From Neomegalonema sp. (GTDB lineage Bacteria > Pseudomonadota > Alphaproteobacteria > Rhodobacterales > Rhodobacteraceae): a stretch of 64,000 bases of DNA. Where the stretch lies: assembly GCF_028688855.1 (NCBI RefSeq), contig NZ_JAQTXI010000005.1:62001-126000 (forward strand), written 5' to 3'. Positions 7,265 to 16,871 of the stretch are shown piece by piece. Positions within the stretch are counted from its first letter, which is position 1; the number at the start of each line of letters is the position of its first letter. The translations under genes and the position numbers were made by a program. Below the pieces are notes generated by a model. It did no database searches and was not told where the DNA came from. It was given only the letters and a program-made list of their open reading frames with translations.

Positions 7265-8641
7265 TTATTCGGCGGCCTGCTTGAAGTCGCGGTAGACCGC
7301 GAGCCCATGGAGCAGATCAACCGCATAGGAGAGCTGGTAATCCTCTTCGCGCAGCTTGGCGGCGGCCTCGCGGGATTCGTGCTCGGCCTTGATGCGCGCG
7401 CGCTCCTCCTCGGTGAGGTCCTTGTTGGCGAGGGAGTTGCGCAGGCTGGCTTCGGAGCGCGAGGCGGCGGCGGCGGCCTCGGGGGTCTGGATCTTCAGAT
7501 TGCCGACCACGATGTCCGGCTCGATGCCGAGGCCCTGGATCGAGCGGCCCGAAGGCGTGTAGTAACGCGCCGTGGTCAGGCGGATGGCGCCGCGCGCCGC
7601 CAGAGGCATGATCGTCTGGACGGAGCCCTTGCCGAAGGTCTTCTGACCCACGACCACGCCGCGCCGGTGATCCTGCAGCGCGCCCGCCACGATCTCCGCC
7701 GCCGAGGCCGAGGAGCCGTTGACCAGAACCACGATGGGCAGGCCGCCGGTCAGATCGCCCGGCTGGGCGTTGTAGCGGTCGGCGTCGCGGGGCTCGCGGC
7801 CGCGGGTGGAGACGATCTCGCCGCGCTCCAGGAAGGCGTCGGAGACCGCGACCGCCTGGCTCAGCAGCCCGCCCGGATTGTTGCGCAGATCCAGCACGTA
7901 GCCGCGCAGCTTGTCCTCGCCGATCTCCTCCTTCAGCGCCTTGATCCCGGCTTCGAGGTTGTCGTAGGTCTGTTCGCTGAAGCGGGTCATGCGCAGATAG
8001 CCGATGTCGCCCTTGGCCTCCCAGCGCACGGCGCGCACCCGGATGACGTCGCGCTCCAGCTCGAGGTCGAAGGTCTCCTTGGCGTCGGCCGAGACGTCGT
8101 CCTCGGAGGGCGCGCGGTAGATGCTCAGCGTGACCTTGGACTTGATCGGGCCGCGCATCTTCTCGACGGCCTGGTTGAGCGTCAGCCCGTCCACGGATTC
8201 GCCGTCGATGTGGGTGATGACGTCGCGGCCCCGGATGCCCGCCCGCGCCGCCGGAGTCTCGTCGATGGGCGAGACCACGGTCAGGATGCCGTTCTCCATC
8301 GTGACCTCCATCCCGAGGCCGCCGAATTCGCCGCGGGTTTCGGTCTGCATGTCCTTGTAGGCCTCGGGCGGCATGTAGCCCGAATGCGGATCCAGAGAGG
8401 CGAGCATGCCGTTGATGGCCGCCTCCAGAACCTTCTGGTCGTCGATGGGCTCGACGTAATCCTTGCGCATGCGCTCGAAGACGTCGCCGAAGAGGTTCAG
8501 GTAGTCGTAGGTGTCCGAGGCGGGGGCCGCGGGACGGGCGGTGGTCGCGGTCTCCTGAGCGACGCTCGGGGCGATGAAGGGGGCGCCGAAGGCCAGGCCT
8601 GCGGCGAGGCCGAAGACGGCGGCCATTGCTGTTCTGTTCAT
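7265..8641 (-). CDS. ctpA: S41-family C-terminal processing protease CtpA
   Basis: A 458-residue protein with a signal peptide (MAAVFGLAAGLAFGAPFIAPSVAQ), a PDZ domain around residues 100-190 (GLGMEVTMENGILTVVSPIDETPAARAGIRGRDVITHIDG) and the S41 catalytic core with Ser in NGSSASAAEIVAGALQDH and Lys in GQKTFGKGSVQT. The ATG at 8641 is preferred because AAAGGTGA lies 9 bases upstream. A GTG at 8653 would overlap the envC-like stop but has a poorer site. It follows gpmI and the EnvC-like gene, an order widely kept in alphaproteobacteria, and probably shares their transcript. Confidence 0.9.
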   Translation of the reverse strand: MNRTAMAAVFGLAAGLAFGAPFIAPSVAQETATTARPAAPASDTYDYLNLFGDVFERMRKDYVEPIDDQKVLEAAINGMLASLDPHSGYMPPEAYKDMQTETRGEFGGLGMEVTMENGILTVVSPIDETPAARAGIRGRDVITHIDGESVDGLTLNQAVEKMRGPIKSKVTLSIYRAPSEDDVSADAKETFDLELERDVIRVRAVRWEAKGDIGYLRMTRFSEQTYDNLEAGIKALKEEIGEDKLRGYVLDLRNNPGGLLSQAVAVSDAFLERGEIVSTRGREPRDADRYNAQPGDLTGGLPIVVLVNGSSASAAEIVAGALQDHRRGVVVGQKTFGKGSVQTIMPLAARGAIRLTTARYYTPSGRSIQGLGIEPDIVVGNLKIQTPEAAAAASRSEASLRNSLANKDLTEEERARIKAEHESREAAAKLREEDYQLSYAVDLLHGLAVYRDFKQAAE

Positions 8642-8649
8642 CACGAGAG

Positions 8650-10131
8650 TCACCTTTCGTTGAGATCGCCGAACCAGGGGGAAGGATCGGCGATGGCGTC
8701 GCCGCGGCGAAGTTCGAGGTAGAAGCTGGCCAGAGTGCGGCCTTCGTGGGGCGCGGAGAGCCGGCCGAGGCTTTCGCCCGCCGCCAGCTGCACGCCCTTG
8801 CGTTCGAGAATCTTGGGGTCGAGGTCGCCGAGCCCGGCGAGGAGCACATGATGGTCGCGATCCACGCGCATCATCACCACGTTGGCGAGGTTCTTCATCG
8901 GGCCCGCGAACTCCACCACGCCCGCGAAGGGCGCGTAGACCAGAGAGCCCGCTTCCGCCTCGTAATGCAGGCCGTCGCTGCGATGGCCGTTGGAGAGCCG
9001 GTCGCCGTAACGCGCCATGAGGCGGGCGCCCATCACCGGCGCGCGGGCGCGCTGGCCTCCGAGGTTCTGGGGCGGCGCCTCGTAGATCTGGCGGACCGTC
9101 TCGCGCGGAGGCGCGGCGTAGGCCGTTTCGACCGAAGGCCCCGCCAGAGGCCCCGGGCCGGGCGCAGGCGGCGAAAAGCCGAGCCCCAGATCGGCGCCCG
9201 CGCCGAAGCTCATGTTCGCGCCCGCTCCGGGGAGGGGCTCGGCGGAGGGCAGGCGGCGGGGATTCTCCGAGGGCTGCGGCGACCGGGCCATGGCCGCCTG
9301 AGCCTGAGCCATGGCCGCGCGCTGGGCGGCGGCCTGGGCCTCGGCGAGCGCGGCTGCCTGAAGCCGGGCCTGCTCCTGGGCCGCCTGGACCATGGCCGCC
9401 TGAAGATCCGCCGCGCGGCGGTTCAGCTCCTCGGATTCCCGGCGCAGCTTTTCGGCCCGTTCTCCGGCGAGGGCGCCCCGGCCCCGGCTGTCGCGCAGGG
9501 CCTCCTTGAGCGCGCGGTCCTCCTGACGCACGGCCTCGATGCGCTCCAGCGCTTCGGCCTGGGCGGCCTGGGTCTCGCGGCGGAGGGCGCCGATCTCGCC
9601 GATCTCGTCGCGCATCTGGCGGGCGTCGCGCTCCAGGGATTCCGCGAGGCCCGACAGCGCCGAAGCCGCCCGCGCGGCCTGCGCGGGGCGGTCGCTGTAG
9701 GCGGCGAGGGTCGGGGCGGGCGCCTTGGCCAGACTGATCATCGCGCCGAAGGCGGCGGCGTGCTCGCCCTTGCGCCGATGGAGCTGGTCCTCGGCCTCGT
9801 ACTGGCGGCGGGTGAGGTCGGTCAGGCGTTCGCGGGCGTCCTCGGCGGCCTCCTGCGCGGCGCGGAGCGCGGCCTCCAGGGCGTCGATGCGGACCTGATC
9901 GGCGGAGGCCTGTCCGGCGGCGGCCTCGGCCTCGGCGGCGAGCAGGGCCGCCTGCTCGGCCTGAGCCCGAGCCTGGGCCGCCAGATCGGCGGGCGAGGTC
10001 TGGGCGCCGGCGAGGCCGGGCCAGAACAGCAGCGGACAGAACAGAAAGGGCAGGGCCAGAGCGCGCGCAAGGCGGGCGGGCGCAAGACGGGCGGTCCCAA
10101 GGCGGGCGGACGCAAGGCGGGCGGGCGTCAT
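8650..10131 (-). CDS. envC: EnvC-like murein hydrolase activator (degenerate M23/LytM domain)
   Basis: A 493-residue periplasmic protein: signal peptide ending near LAGAQ, a long coiled coil (about residues 45-280, very Ala/Glu/Arg/Gln-rich), a Pro-rich linker and a C-terminal LytM fold (ARYGDRLSNGHRSDGLHYEAEAGSLVYAPFAGVVEFAGP). The canonical zinc site of M23 peptidases (HxxxD...HxH) is not complete: the last motif reads DHHVLLAGLGD. It therefore looks like the EnvC class, which activates amidases at the division site without cutting peptidoglycan itself. The start overlaps the gpmI stop by 4 bases (ATGA) and AAGGGGG precedes it. The first codons are made of a 15-bp tandem repeat. Confidence 0.85.
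   Translation of the reverse strand: MTPARLASARLGTARLAPARLARALALPFLFCPLLFWPGLAGAQTSPADLAAQARAQAEQAALLAAEAEAAAGQASADQVRIDALEAALRAAQEAAEDARERLTDLTRRQYEAEDQLHRRKGEHAAAFGAMISLAKAPAPTLAAYSDRPAQAARAASALSGLAESLERDARQMRDEIGEIGALRRETQAAQAEALERIEAVRQEDRALKEALRDSRGRGALAGERAEKLRRESEELNRRAADLQAAMVQAAQEQARLQAAALAEAQAAAQRAAMAQAQAAMARSPQPSENPRRLPSAEPLPGAGANMSFGAGADLGLGFSPPAPGPGPLAGPSVETAYAAPPRETVRQIYEAPPQNLGGQRARAPVMGARLMARYGDRLSNGHRSDGLHYEAEAGSLVYAPFAGVVEFAGPMKNLANVVMMRVDRDHHVLLAGLGDLDPKILERKGVQLAAGESLGRLSAPHEGRTLASFYLELRRGDAIADPSPWFGDLNER
10066..10125. repeat. Four tandem 15-bp repeats inside the envC-like signal peptide
   Basis: Four copies of a 15-bp unit close to CGCAAGGCGGGCGGG run from 10066 to 10125 with one or two changes each. 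They encode the repeated AR-rich n-region (residues 3-22) of the EnvC-like signal peptide. The period is a multiple of three, so copy-number change would keep the frame. Confidence 0.85.
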
Positions 10132-11717
10132 GACGCCCCCTTCCCCGGGCGGATCAGCAGCGAACGCCCGGTCATGGCGGCGGGCTGATCCAGACCCAGC
10201 ATGTCGAGCAGGGTCGGGGCCACGTCGCCCAGGCGGCCGCCCGGCGCGAGGCGCGCGGCGCCCGCCTCTCCGCCGATCCGCTCCGCGCCCAGAAGGATCA
10301 CGGGGACTTCGTTGAGGGTGTGGGCGGTGTGGGGCTCGCCGGTTTCGGGATCGGTCATGACCTCGGCGTTGCCGTGGTCGGCCACGACGAGCATCGCGCC
10401 CCCGACCTCTTCAATGGCCGCGACGGCCTCGCCAAGCTCGTGATCCACGGCTTCGCAGGCGGCCATGGCCGCCGCGAGAATCCCCGTATGGCCCACCATG
10501 TCGGGATTGGCGAAGTTCACGACGATCAGATCCTGTTCGCCCGAGCGGATGGACGCCGCCAGAGCCGCGCCCACTTCGGGGGCGGACATCTCCGGCTGAA
10601 GGTCATAGGTGCGGACCTTGGGGCTGGGCGCCATGAACCGAGTCTCGCCCGGATAGGGGCTTTCCACCCCGCCGTTGAAGAAGAAGGTCACATGGGGGTA
10701 TTTCTCGGTCTCCGCAAGGCGGAGCTGCTTCAGCCCGAGCTTCGAGATCGTCTCGCCGAGGCCCTCCGCGATGGATTGCGGCGGGAAGATCGCCGACATG
10801 AAGGCGTCGTGGGCGGAGGAATAGGAGACCATCCCGCAGAGATCCGCGAAGGCGGGCGCAGGGCGCTCGAAGGCGGCGAACTCCGGATCGGCCAGAGCCG
10901 ACAGGATCTCCCGCGCGCGGTCGGAGCGGAAATTCGCCATCAGCAGGCCGTCGCCCGCCCTGACGCCGAGATAAGCGCCGATGACCGAAGGCGCGACGAA
11001 TTCGTCGGTCTCGCTGCGGGCGTAGGCGGTCTCGACGGCCTCGCGGGCCGAGCCGAAGCGCAGGCCCTCGCCGCGGGCGATGGCGGCGTAGGCCAGAGAC
11101 ACGCGCTCCCAACGCTTGTCGCGGTCCATGGCGTAGAAGCGGCCCGAAACCGTGGCGATCTGCGCGCCGGAGCCCTCCAGCTGCGCTTCGAACTCCGCCA
11201 GATAGCCGAGGGCGCTCGAAGGCGGCGTGTCGCGCCCGTCGAGGAAGACATGGATCAGGACCGGAATCCCCTCGGCCCGGAGGATCCGCGCCAGAGCCGC
11301 CATGTGATCCTGATGGGCGTGGACGCCGCCCGGCGACATCAGCCCCAGAAGATGGCTCGCGCCGCCCGAGGCCTTGAGCTTCTCGATGTGCCGCCGCAGG
11401 GCGGGGGCCTGGGCGAGGCTTCCCTCGCGGATGGCCTTGTCGATGCGCGGCAGATCCATCCAGACCACGCGTCCGGCGCCGAGGTTGGTGTGGCCCACCT
11501 CGGAATTGCCCATCTGGCCGGGGGGCAGCCCGACGTCCTCGCCGGAGGCCGTGAGGGTCGCATGCGGACAGGCGGCCATGAGGGAATCATAGGCGGGCGT
11601 CTCCGCCAGCGCCACGGCGTTGGCTTCGAGCCGGGGGCTGAGGCCCCAGCCGTCGAGGATGCAGAGCACGACCGGCCTGATCTGCGGGCGCGCCTGGGCG
11701 GAGAGGGTCGAAGTCAT
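10128..11717 (-). CDS. gpmI: 2,3-bisphosphoglycerate-independent phosphoglycerate mutase
   Basis: A 529-residue enzyme of the alkaline phosphatase superfamily that interconverts 3- and 2-phosphoglycerate in glycolysis. It has the N-terminal metal motif LCILDGWG, the catalytic serine loop PPGQMGNSEVGHTNLGAGR, GRDTPPSSALGYL in the mutase insertion, and the C-terminal metal ligands NFANPDMVGHTG and VVADHGNAE. The ATG at 11717 is chosen because it fits the usual length (about 510-530); 11726 is equally open, and neither has a strong ribosome site. It heads the gpmI-envC-ctpA group. Confidence 0.92.
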   Translation of the reverse strand: MTSTLSAQARPQIRPVVLCILDGWGLSPRLEANAVALAETPAYDSLMAACPHATLTASGEDVGLPPGQMGNSEVGHTNLGAGRVVWMDLPRIDKAIREGSLAQAPALRRHIEKLKASGGASHLLGLMSPGGVHAHQDHMAALARILRAEGIPVLIHVFLDGRDTPPSSALGYLAEFEAQLEGSGAQIATVSGRFYAMDRDKRWERVSLAYAAIARGEGLRFGSAREAVETAYARSETDEFVAPSVIGAYLGVRAGDGLLMANFRSDRAREILSALADPEFAAFERPAPAFADLCGMVSYSSAHDAFMSAIFPPQSIAEGLGETISKLGLKQLRLAETEKYPHVTFFFNGGVESPYPGETRFMAPSPKVRTYDLQPEMSAPEVGAALAASIRSGEQDLIVVNFANPDMVGHTGILAAAMAACEAVDHELGEAVAAIEEVGGAMLVVADHGNAEVMTDPETGEPHTAHTLNEVPVILLGAERIGGEAGAARLAPGGRLGDVAPTLLDMLGLDQPAAMTGRSLLIRPGKGAS

Positions 11718-11901
11718 GGAGGCCATTTCGGATGCGAACGCCGGAAACCCGCGCAGAATAAGGCGTTCCCCGCCCGGCGTCCAGCATGGCGGCGTCGCGG
11801 TTAACGCCATGTGAACGGGAAGGCGCATGGAGCGTGAAAGACGGAAGGCCGCCTCCCGGAAGGGAAGCGGCGTCCACGTCTCTTCGAGCCTCCGGAGGGG
11901 C

Positions 11902-14900
11902 CTATTCCGCCGCCTGACGCATGGCGTAGGCGTCCAGCTCCTCGGGGGTGGGGGCGGCGGGCAGGGGCTCGGCGAGGGGGAGGAGGGGCTTGCGCCTGCC
12001 GAAGCCCTTGCGCTTGCGCGCGCCGCCCCAGAGCACCCGTCCCGAGGCCTTCAGCGAGAGGGTCAGATCCTGCTGGATCGCCAGAACCGCAGGCACCACC
12101 ACCAGAACCAGCGTCGAGCCCAGCCCCAGGCCGTAGACCAGCGAGATCACCGTCGGCTTGAGGAACTGCGCCTGGACGCTGGTTTCGAGCAGAAGGGGCG
12201 CGGTGCCCAGAACCGTGGTGATGGTCGTCAGGAAGACCGCGCGCAGACGGTCGCAGGCGCCCTGGACGATCGAAGGGATCAGTCCGCGTTTCGGAGAATA
12301 TTCGTCCACCGTGGTCACCAGCACGATGGAGTCGTTGACGATGATCCCCGCCACGCCGATCACGCCGATGATCGAATACATGCTGAGGGCTTCGTTGTGG
12401 AGGTAATGCCCCCAGATCACCCCGATCATGCCCAGGGGAATCACGCACATGATGATCAGGGGCCGCGTCCAGGAGCCGAGGATCCAGGCCAGAGTCAGAT
12501 AGATGCCCACCATGGCCATGGCGAAGCCGTTCAGCGCGTCGCCGAGGAACTGCTGTTCGTTGGCCATGGCGCCGCCCTGCTCGGCGCTGACGCCGTGGCG
12601 GGCCGTCACTTCGGGGAGGATCTCCTCCGCGACGATGCGCCGGGCCTCGTTCTGGAGGGCGGGGTCTTCGGCGAGGTCGCCCGTCACCGTGGCCACCCGA
12701 AGGCCGCCCTCGCGCCGCACCGAGGCGAAGCCCTGACGCGTCGCCAGATCGGCGATCTCCGACAGCGCCATGTAGGTTCCCGAAGGCGAGCGCAGACGCA
12801 CGTTCGTCAGGTAGTCGGCGCGGATCTCCTCGTCGGGCGGCTCGACGACCACCTTGACCGTCCGGCCGTCGCGGACGAACTCCGCCGCCTCGATTCCGGT
12901 CAGCTTGCGGCGCATCTCGGCGGCGAGGGTCGCCTCGGTGAAGCCCGCCGCGCGCCCCTGGGCGTTCAGGGTCACGACATACTCCACCTTGTCATAGGAG
13001 AGCGTGTCCTCCAGCGTGCTGACCCCCGAGACCTGCCCGAGCCGCAGCTTGAGGTCCTCCGCCGCCGCCTTGAGCACTTCGGCGTTCGCGCCGCTCAGGC
13101 GGATGTTGATTCCGTCGCCGCCGCCGAAGCTGCGCGCGCCGGTCAGCGACAACTGCTCCATGCGCGGATGAGGCTTGATCTCGGCGGTCCAGGCCCGGAT
13201 GATCTCCTGTTGCGGATAGGGGCGCAGATCGGCGTCGATCAGCTCCACCTCGAAGGCGCCGAGCAGATCGACGTCCTTGGCCTCGACGTTGCTCAGGCCC
13301 CGCCCCGCCGAGCCGACGCGGCCCAGAGCCGTCGCCACCGGCGCCCGACCATATTCCGCCTCGAAGCGGCGGTTCACGGCTTCGAGGGCGCGGTCCATCT
13401 CGGCGGACATCGCGATGCTGTCGGCGCGGGTCGAGCCGTCGAGCATGGCGAAATAGGCGGTGATCTCGCCCTGCTCCGGCGAGGAGAAGAAGCGCCAGCG
13501 GAGCTTGCCCTCCACGAAGACCGAGGCGCTGATCATCAGCAGCATCACCATCGCCGCCACCACCAGATAGCGGATCTTCAGGATGAAGGCGACGAAGGGC
13601 CGGAAGAGGGCCTCCACGAACCAGGCGAAGCCCTTGTCCACGAAGCGGCTCGGGGCGTCGTACCAGGCCTTCGCGTCCGGCGCCCTGGACATGGCGTGGC
13701 GCATGTGGGCGGGCAGGATCACGAAGCTCTCGAAGAGGCTCGCGATCAGCACCGCCGCGATGGTCATCGGGATGTCCTTGATCATGTCGCCGAAGCGTCC
13801 GCCGATCAGCAGCAGCGCGCCGAAGGCGAGGATGGTCGTCGCCGAGGCCGCGATCACCGGGCCGAGCATCCGGCGCGCCGCGCGTTCGGCGGCGGCTCCG
13901 GGGCCGAAGCCGCGACGGCGCATCCAGTCGGCGTAATCGCCGACCACGATGGCGTCGTCCACCGCCACGCCCAGACAGATGATCAGCGCGAAGAGCGACA
14001 TGGAGTTCAGCGTCATGCCCATGAAATACATGACCGCCAGAGTCGCCGCCGTGGCCGTGGCGATGCCCGCCGCCACCCAGAAGGCCATGCTCGCGCTGAG
14101 GAACAGGAACAGCGAGACCAGCACCAGCGCAAGGCCCATGATCCCGTTCGAGATCAGGATCTGAAGCCGCCCGCTGATGCTTTCGGCGCGGTCGCGGATG
14201 AGGGTCATCTCCACGCCCGCGGGCAGGGTGGGGGCGATGGAGTCGACGGTCTCGCGCACGGCGGCGCGGAGCTTCAGGGCGTCGCCCGTGGGGCCGCGCG
14301 AGACGCTCACCAGAACGGCGGGCTGATCGCCCCGGAAATAGGCCACGCCGGAATCGAGCCCGTCCTCCCGGACCTCCGCCACGTCGCGCACGAGGATGCG
14401 CGCGCCGTCGGGACGCACGGTCACGGGGGTCTCGGCGATCTGATAGGCGGTGGTGCGGTCGGCGCCCACGCGGATGCGCGCCTGAGCCGCCTCCAGTTCG
14501 CCCGCCGGAGAAGCCTTGTAAGCCCCCGTGATCGCCCCGGCGACGTCGTTGAGGGTCAGGCCCTCGCGTTCGAGGGCGCCGTTGGGGGCCTCGACGCGGA
14601 TGTTCGGATCGGTCACGCCGGAGATGGTCGCCTGCTGCACCCCCGCCCGGAAGAGCGCCGCCTTGAGCTCGTCGGCGTAGCGGGCGAGCAGCTCCACGCC
14701 CACCGGGCCGGAGATCGAGACGTCCACCACCTTGTCGGACCAGCCGCCGCGACGGATCGTCGGGACTTCGGATTCGGCGGGCAGAGAGCGCCGCAGACCA
14801 TCCACGGCGGCCTGAACGTCCTCGGCGGCCTGCATCATGTTCGTGCCGGGCTCGAACTCCAGCGTGATGCTGGCCGAGCCCTCGCGGGAGTTGGAGCGCA

Positions 14901-15165
14901 CCGAAGCCACGTTCTCGACGGCGATCAGGCTGGGCTCCAGCACCTCGACCACGCCGTGGTCCATGTCCTCGGCGCCCGCCCCGGTCCAGGAGACCGAGAC
15001 GATCATGGTCTCCTGAACCACGTCGGGGAAGAACTGCGCCCGCAGATTGAAGGCCGACCAGACCCCCGCGACCAGCATCAGCGCCATCAGCAGATTGGCC
15101 GCAGTCGGATGGGCGACGAAATACCCGAGGATTCCGCGCGGACGATATTTCTCCTGGGCGCTCAT
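11902..15165 (-). CDS. RND-family efflux transporter, inner-membrane permease
   Basis: A 1087-residue AcrB/MdtB-like proton-driven pump. It shows the N-terminal membrane helix (HPTAANLLMALMLVAGVWS), then PDVVQETMIVSVSWTGAGAEDMD, a large periplasmic domain, and the TM4 proton-relay segment LGVAVDDAIVVGDY with paired Asp. A second membrane bundle contains GVAGIIVNDSIVLVTTVDEY. The extra cytoplasmic C-terminal tail is basic (GARKRKGFGRRKPLLPL). Its ATG overlaps the stop of the upstream adaptor gene by 4 bases. No outer-membrane factor gene is nearby, so a TolC-like protein encoded elsewhere is probably shared. Substrates cannot be deduced. Confidence 0.92.
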   Translation of the reverse strand: MSAQEKYRPRGILGYFVAHPTAANLLMALMLVAGVWSAFNLRAQFFPDVVQETMIVSVSWTGAGAEDMDHGVVEVLEPSLIAVENVASVRSNSREGSASITLEFEPGTNMMQAAEDVQAAVDGLRRSLPAESEVPTIRRGGWSDKVVDVSISGPVGVELLARYADELKAALFRAGVQQATISGVTDPNIRVEAPNGALEREGLTLNDVAGAITGAYKASPAGELEAAQARIRVGADRTTAYQIAETPVTVRPDGARILVRDVAEVREDGLDSGVAYFRGDQPAVLVSVSRGPTGDALKLRAAVRETVDSIAPTLPAGVEMTLIRDRAESISGRLQILISNGIMGLALVLVSLFLFLSASMAFWVAAGIATATAATLAVMYFMGMTLNSMSLFALIICLGVAVDDAIVVGDYADWMRRRGFGPGAAAERAARRMLGPVIAASATTILAFGALLLIGGRFGDMIKDIPMTIAAVLIASLFESFVILPAHMRHAMSRAPDAKAWYDAPSRFVDKGFAWFVEALFRPFVAFILKIRYLVVAAMVMLLMISASVFVEGKLRWRFFSSPEQGEITAYFAMLDGSTRADSIAMSAEMDRALEAVNRRFEAEYGRAPVATALGRVGSAGRGLSNVEAKDVDLLGAFEVELIDADLRPYPQQEIIRAWTAEIKPHPRMEQLSLTGARSFGGGDGINIRLSGANAEVLKAAAEDLKLRLGQVSGVSTLEDTLSYDKVEYVVTLNAQGRAAGFTEATLAAEMRRKLTGIEAAEFVRDGRTVKVVVEPPDEEIRADYLTNVRLRSPSGTYMALSEIADLATRQGFASVRREGGLRVATVTGDLAEDPALQNEARRIVAEEILPEVTARHGVSAEQGGAMANEQQFLGDALNGFAMAMVGIYLTLAWILGSWTRPLIIMCVIPLGMIGVIWGHYLHNEALSMYSIIGVIGVAGIIVNDSIVLVTTVDEYSPKRGLIPSIVQGACDRLRAVFLTTITTVLGTAPLLLETSVQAQFLKPTVISLVYGLGLGSTLVLVVVPAVLAIQQDLTLSLKASGRVLWGGARKRKGFGRRKPLLPLAEPLPAAPTPEELDAYAMRQAAE

Positions 15166-16757
15166 GAGGCGTCTCCGGTGCGGGGGGCTTCGAGGGCCGA
15201 GGCGGAAGGCGGAGCCGAGGGACGACCTTCGGGACGAGGACCGCCTTCGCCGCGCGGGGGGCGGCCTTCGCCCGGAGCGCCGCCTTGCGGACGCTCGCCG
15301 CTCCAGCCGCCTTCGGGGCGCTGCGGACGGCCTTCGCCGGGCGCGCCCTGGGGGCGTTCTCCCTGGGGATGCTCGCCTTGCGGGCGCTGGCCCTGGGGAG
15401 CCCCGGCGGCGCCCTGGCCGCGCTGGCCGCCGAAGCCTGCTCCGAAGCCGCCGGGTCCGGCGGCGGGCGCCTCGGGCGTGGCGGGGTCGCGGAAGCGCAC
15501 CCCCGGCCCGAGCTGGCGCGTGCGCTGGGTCACGTATTCCGATCCGATGGGGGCGCCCGCCACATAGACCCAGTCTCCCGAGCGGCGGCGGATTTCGAGC
15601 GTCATCTCCTCAAGGCGGCCCGCCTGACGATTGAACACCAGCACGCGGCCGTCTTCGGTCAGGGCCGAGGCCGGAACCCGGGCGAGGGCGTCCAGCGCGG
15701 GTTCGGCGATCTCGATCCGCACGAAGTCGCCCGGACGCAGGCCGCCGCCCTCGTCGAGCGCCGCGTAGAGCGTGCGGCCGCCCTGGCCCTGAGCCACCGC
15801 CGCCCCGATGCGGGTCAGACGGGCGGGCAGGCTCTGGACGCCGTCGCTCATGGTCAGCGAGACGCGGGCCGTCAGGGGCTTGAGCTTTCCGGCGCCGTCG
15901 GTCAGGCGGGCGTATTCCGAGCCCGAAACCTGAAACCGGACCTCCAGCACGCCGAGATCCACCAGAGTCCCGAGGGTCTCGCTGGCGGAGACCATGCGGC
16001 CCGTCACGGCGGCGGCGCTCACGGCGTTGAGCACGCCCGAGAAAGGCGCCCGCAGCACGGTTTCGGCTCCGGCGCGCTCGGCGTCGGAGAGGGTCAGGCG
16101 GGCGCGCTCCACGGCGAGCTGCGCCTGACGGATCTCGTTCTGCAAAGAGGCGAGGGACTGACGGCGCGTCTCGACCTCCTGGCGGGCGGAGTTGGCGGCG
16201 ATCTGGGCCGTCTCGACGGCGGTGCGCGCCGCGAAGCCCCGAGAGGCCAGCTGCTGCTGACGCGACAGGGCGTCTTCGCGGATGGCCTGCTGCTGGAGGG
16301 CGGAGTCGAGTTCGGCCTGACGCAGGCCCTGATTGCCCGAAGTCGTGGCGAGCCGCGCCTGGGCGTCGGCGAGGGCGGCGCGGGCGTCGGCGGAGCGCGT
16401 GTCGGTGGCGGCCGGGTCGATGCGGGCGAGGATCTCGCCTTCGCGCACCAGGGCGCCGTCGCGGAAGTCGCCGCCTCCCCCCGCGCCCAGGGCCACGATG
16501 CGTCCGGCCGCGCCCGCGCGCAGCTCCAGGCTGCGCGGAGCCTCGATCTGGCCGAAGACCGTCGTGGTCAGGGCCGAGGAATCCGGGGCGAAGGCCTCGA
16601 TGGGGGCGGTGAAGCTGCGTTCCGGCGCGGGCCGGGGCGCGGGCCTCTGGGCGGCGATCCTCTGCGCCTCGACCATCCGCCAGCCGCCATAGGCGAGCAG
16701 GGCGAAGCAAGCCAGCAAGATCGCCGAACCGCGCAGCGCGCGCGCCAGAAAGCGCAT
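15162..16757 (-). CDS. RND efflux periplasmic adaptor subunit with Pro/Gly-rich tail
   Basis: A 531-residue membrane-fusion protein. The start at 16757 is chosen for the AAGGAG site 8 bases upstream and the membrane anchor that follows (GSAILLACFALLAYGGWRMV). Lipoyl halves flank a long alpha-helical hairpin (about residues 130-240, DARAALADAQARL...LAVERARLTLSDAE), then beta-barrel and membrane-proximal domains. The last 80 or so residues are an unusual low-complexity tail of PQGERPQGAPGEG-type repeats, absent from standard adaptors. It is the first gene of the pump operon and overlaps the permease start by 4 bases. The tail may extend into the periplasm; its role is unknown. Confidence 0.9.
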   Translation of the reverse strand: MRFLARALRGSAILLACFALLAYGGWRMVEAQRIAAQRPAPRPAPERSFTAPIEAFAPDSSALTTTVFGQIEAPRSLELRAGAAGRIVALGAGGGGDFRDGALVREGEILARIDPAATDTRSADARAALADAQARLATTSGNQGLRQAELDSALQQQAIREDALSRQQQLASRGFAARTAVETAQIAANSARQEVETRRQSLASLQNEIRQAQLAVERARLTLSDAERAGAETVLRAPFSGVLNAVSAAAVTGRMVSASETLGTLVDLGVLEVRFQVSGSEYARLTDGAGKLKPLTARVSLTMSDGVQSLPARLTRIGAAVAQGQGGRTLYAALDEGGGLRPGDFVRIEIAEPALDALARVPASALTEDGRVLVFNRQAGRLEEMTLEIRRRSGDWVYVAGAPIGSEYVTQRTRQLGPGVRFRDPATPEAPAAGPGGFGAGFGGQRGQGAAGAPQGQRPQGEHPQGERPQGAPGEGRPQRPEGGWSGERPQGGAPGEGRPPRGEGGPRPEGRPSAPPSASALEAPRTGDAS

Positions 16758-16871
16758 GACCGGTCTCCTTCGTCCGAAATCCAACAGGCGCTATACGCGC
16801 GACAGGCTGAAGACGGTCGCAGGAAAATCCGTTTTGTGAGAATAAAAAACGCGCGATTCCGTATTGGGTTC

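Noticed and set aside
11827..15567. A 1246-residue plus-strand frame opposite the RND permease
   Set aside because: It is His/Arg/Gly-rich with no domains, whereas the opposite frame is a full-length RND pump.
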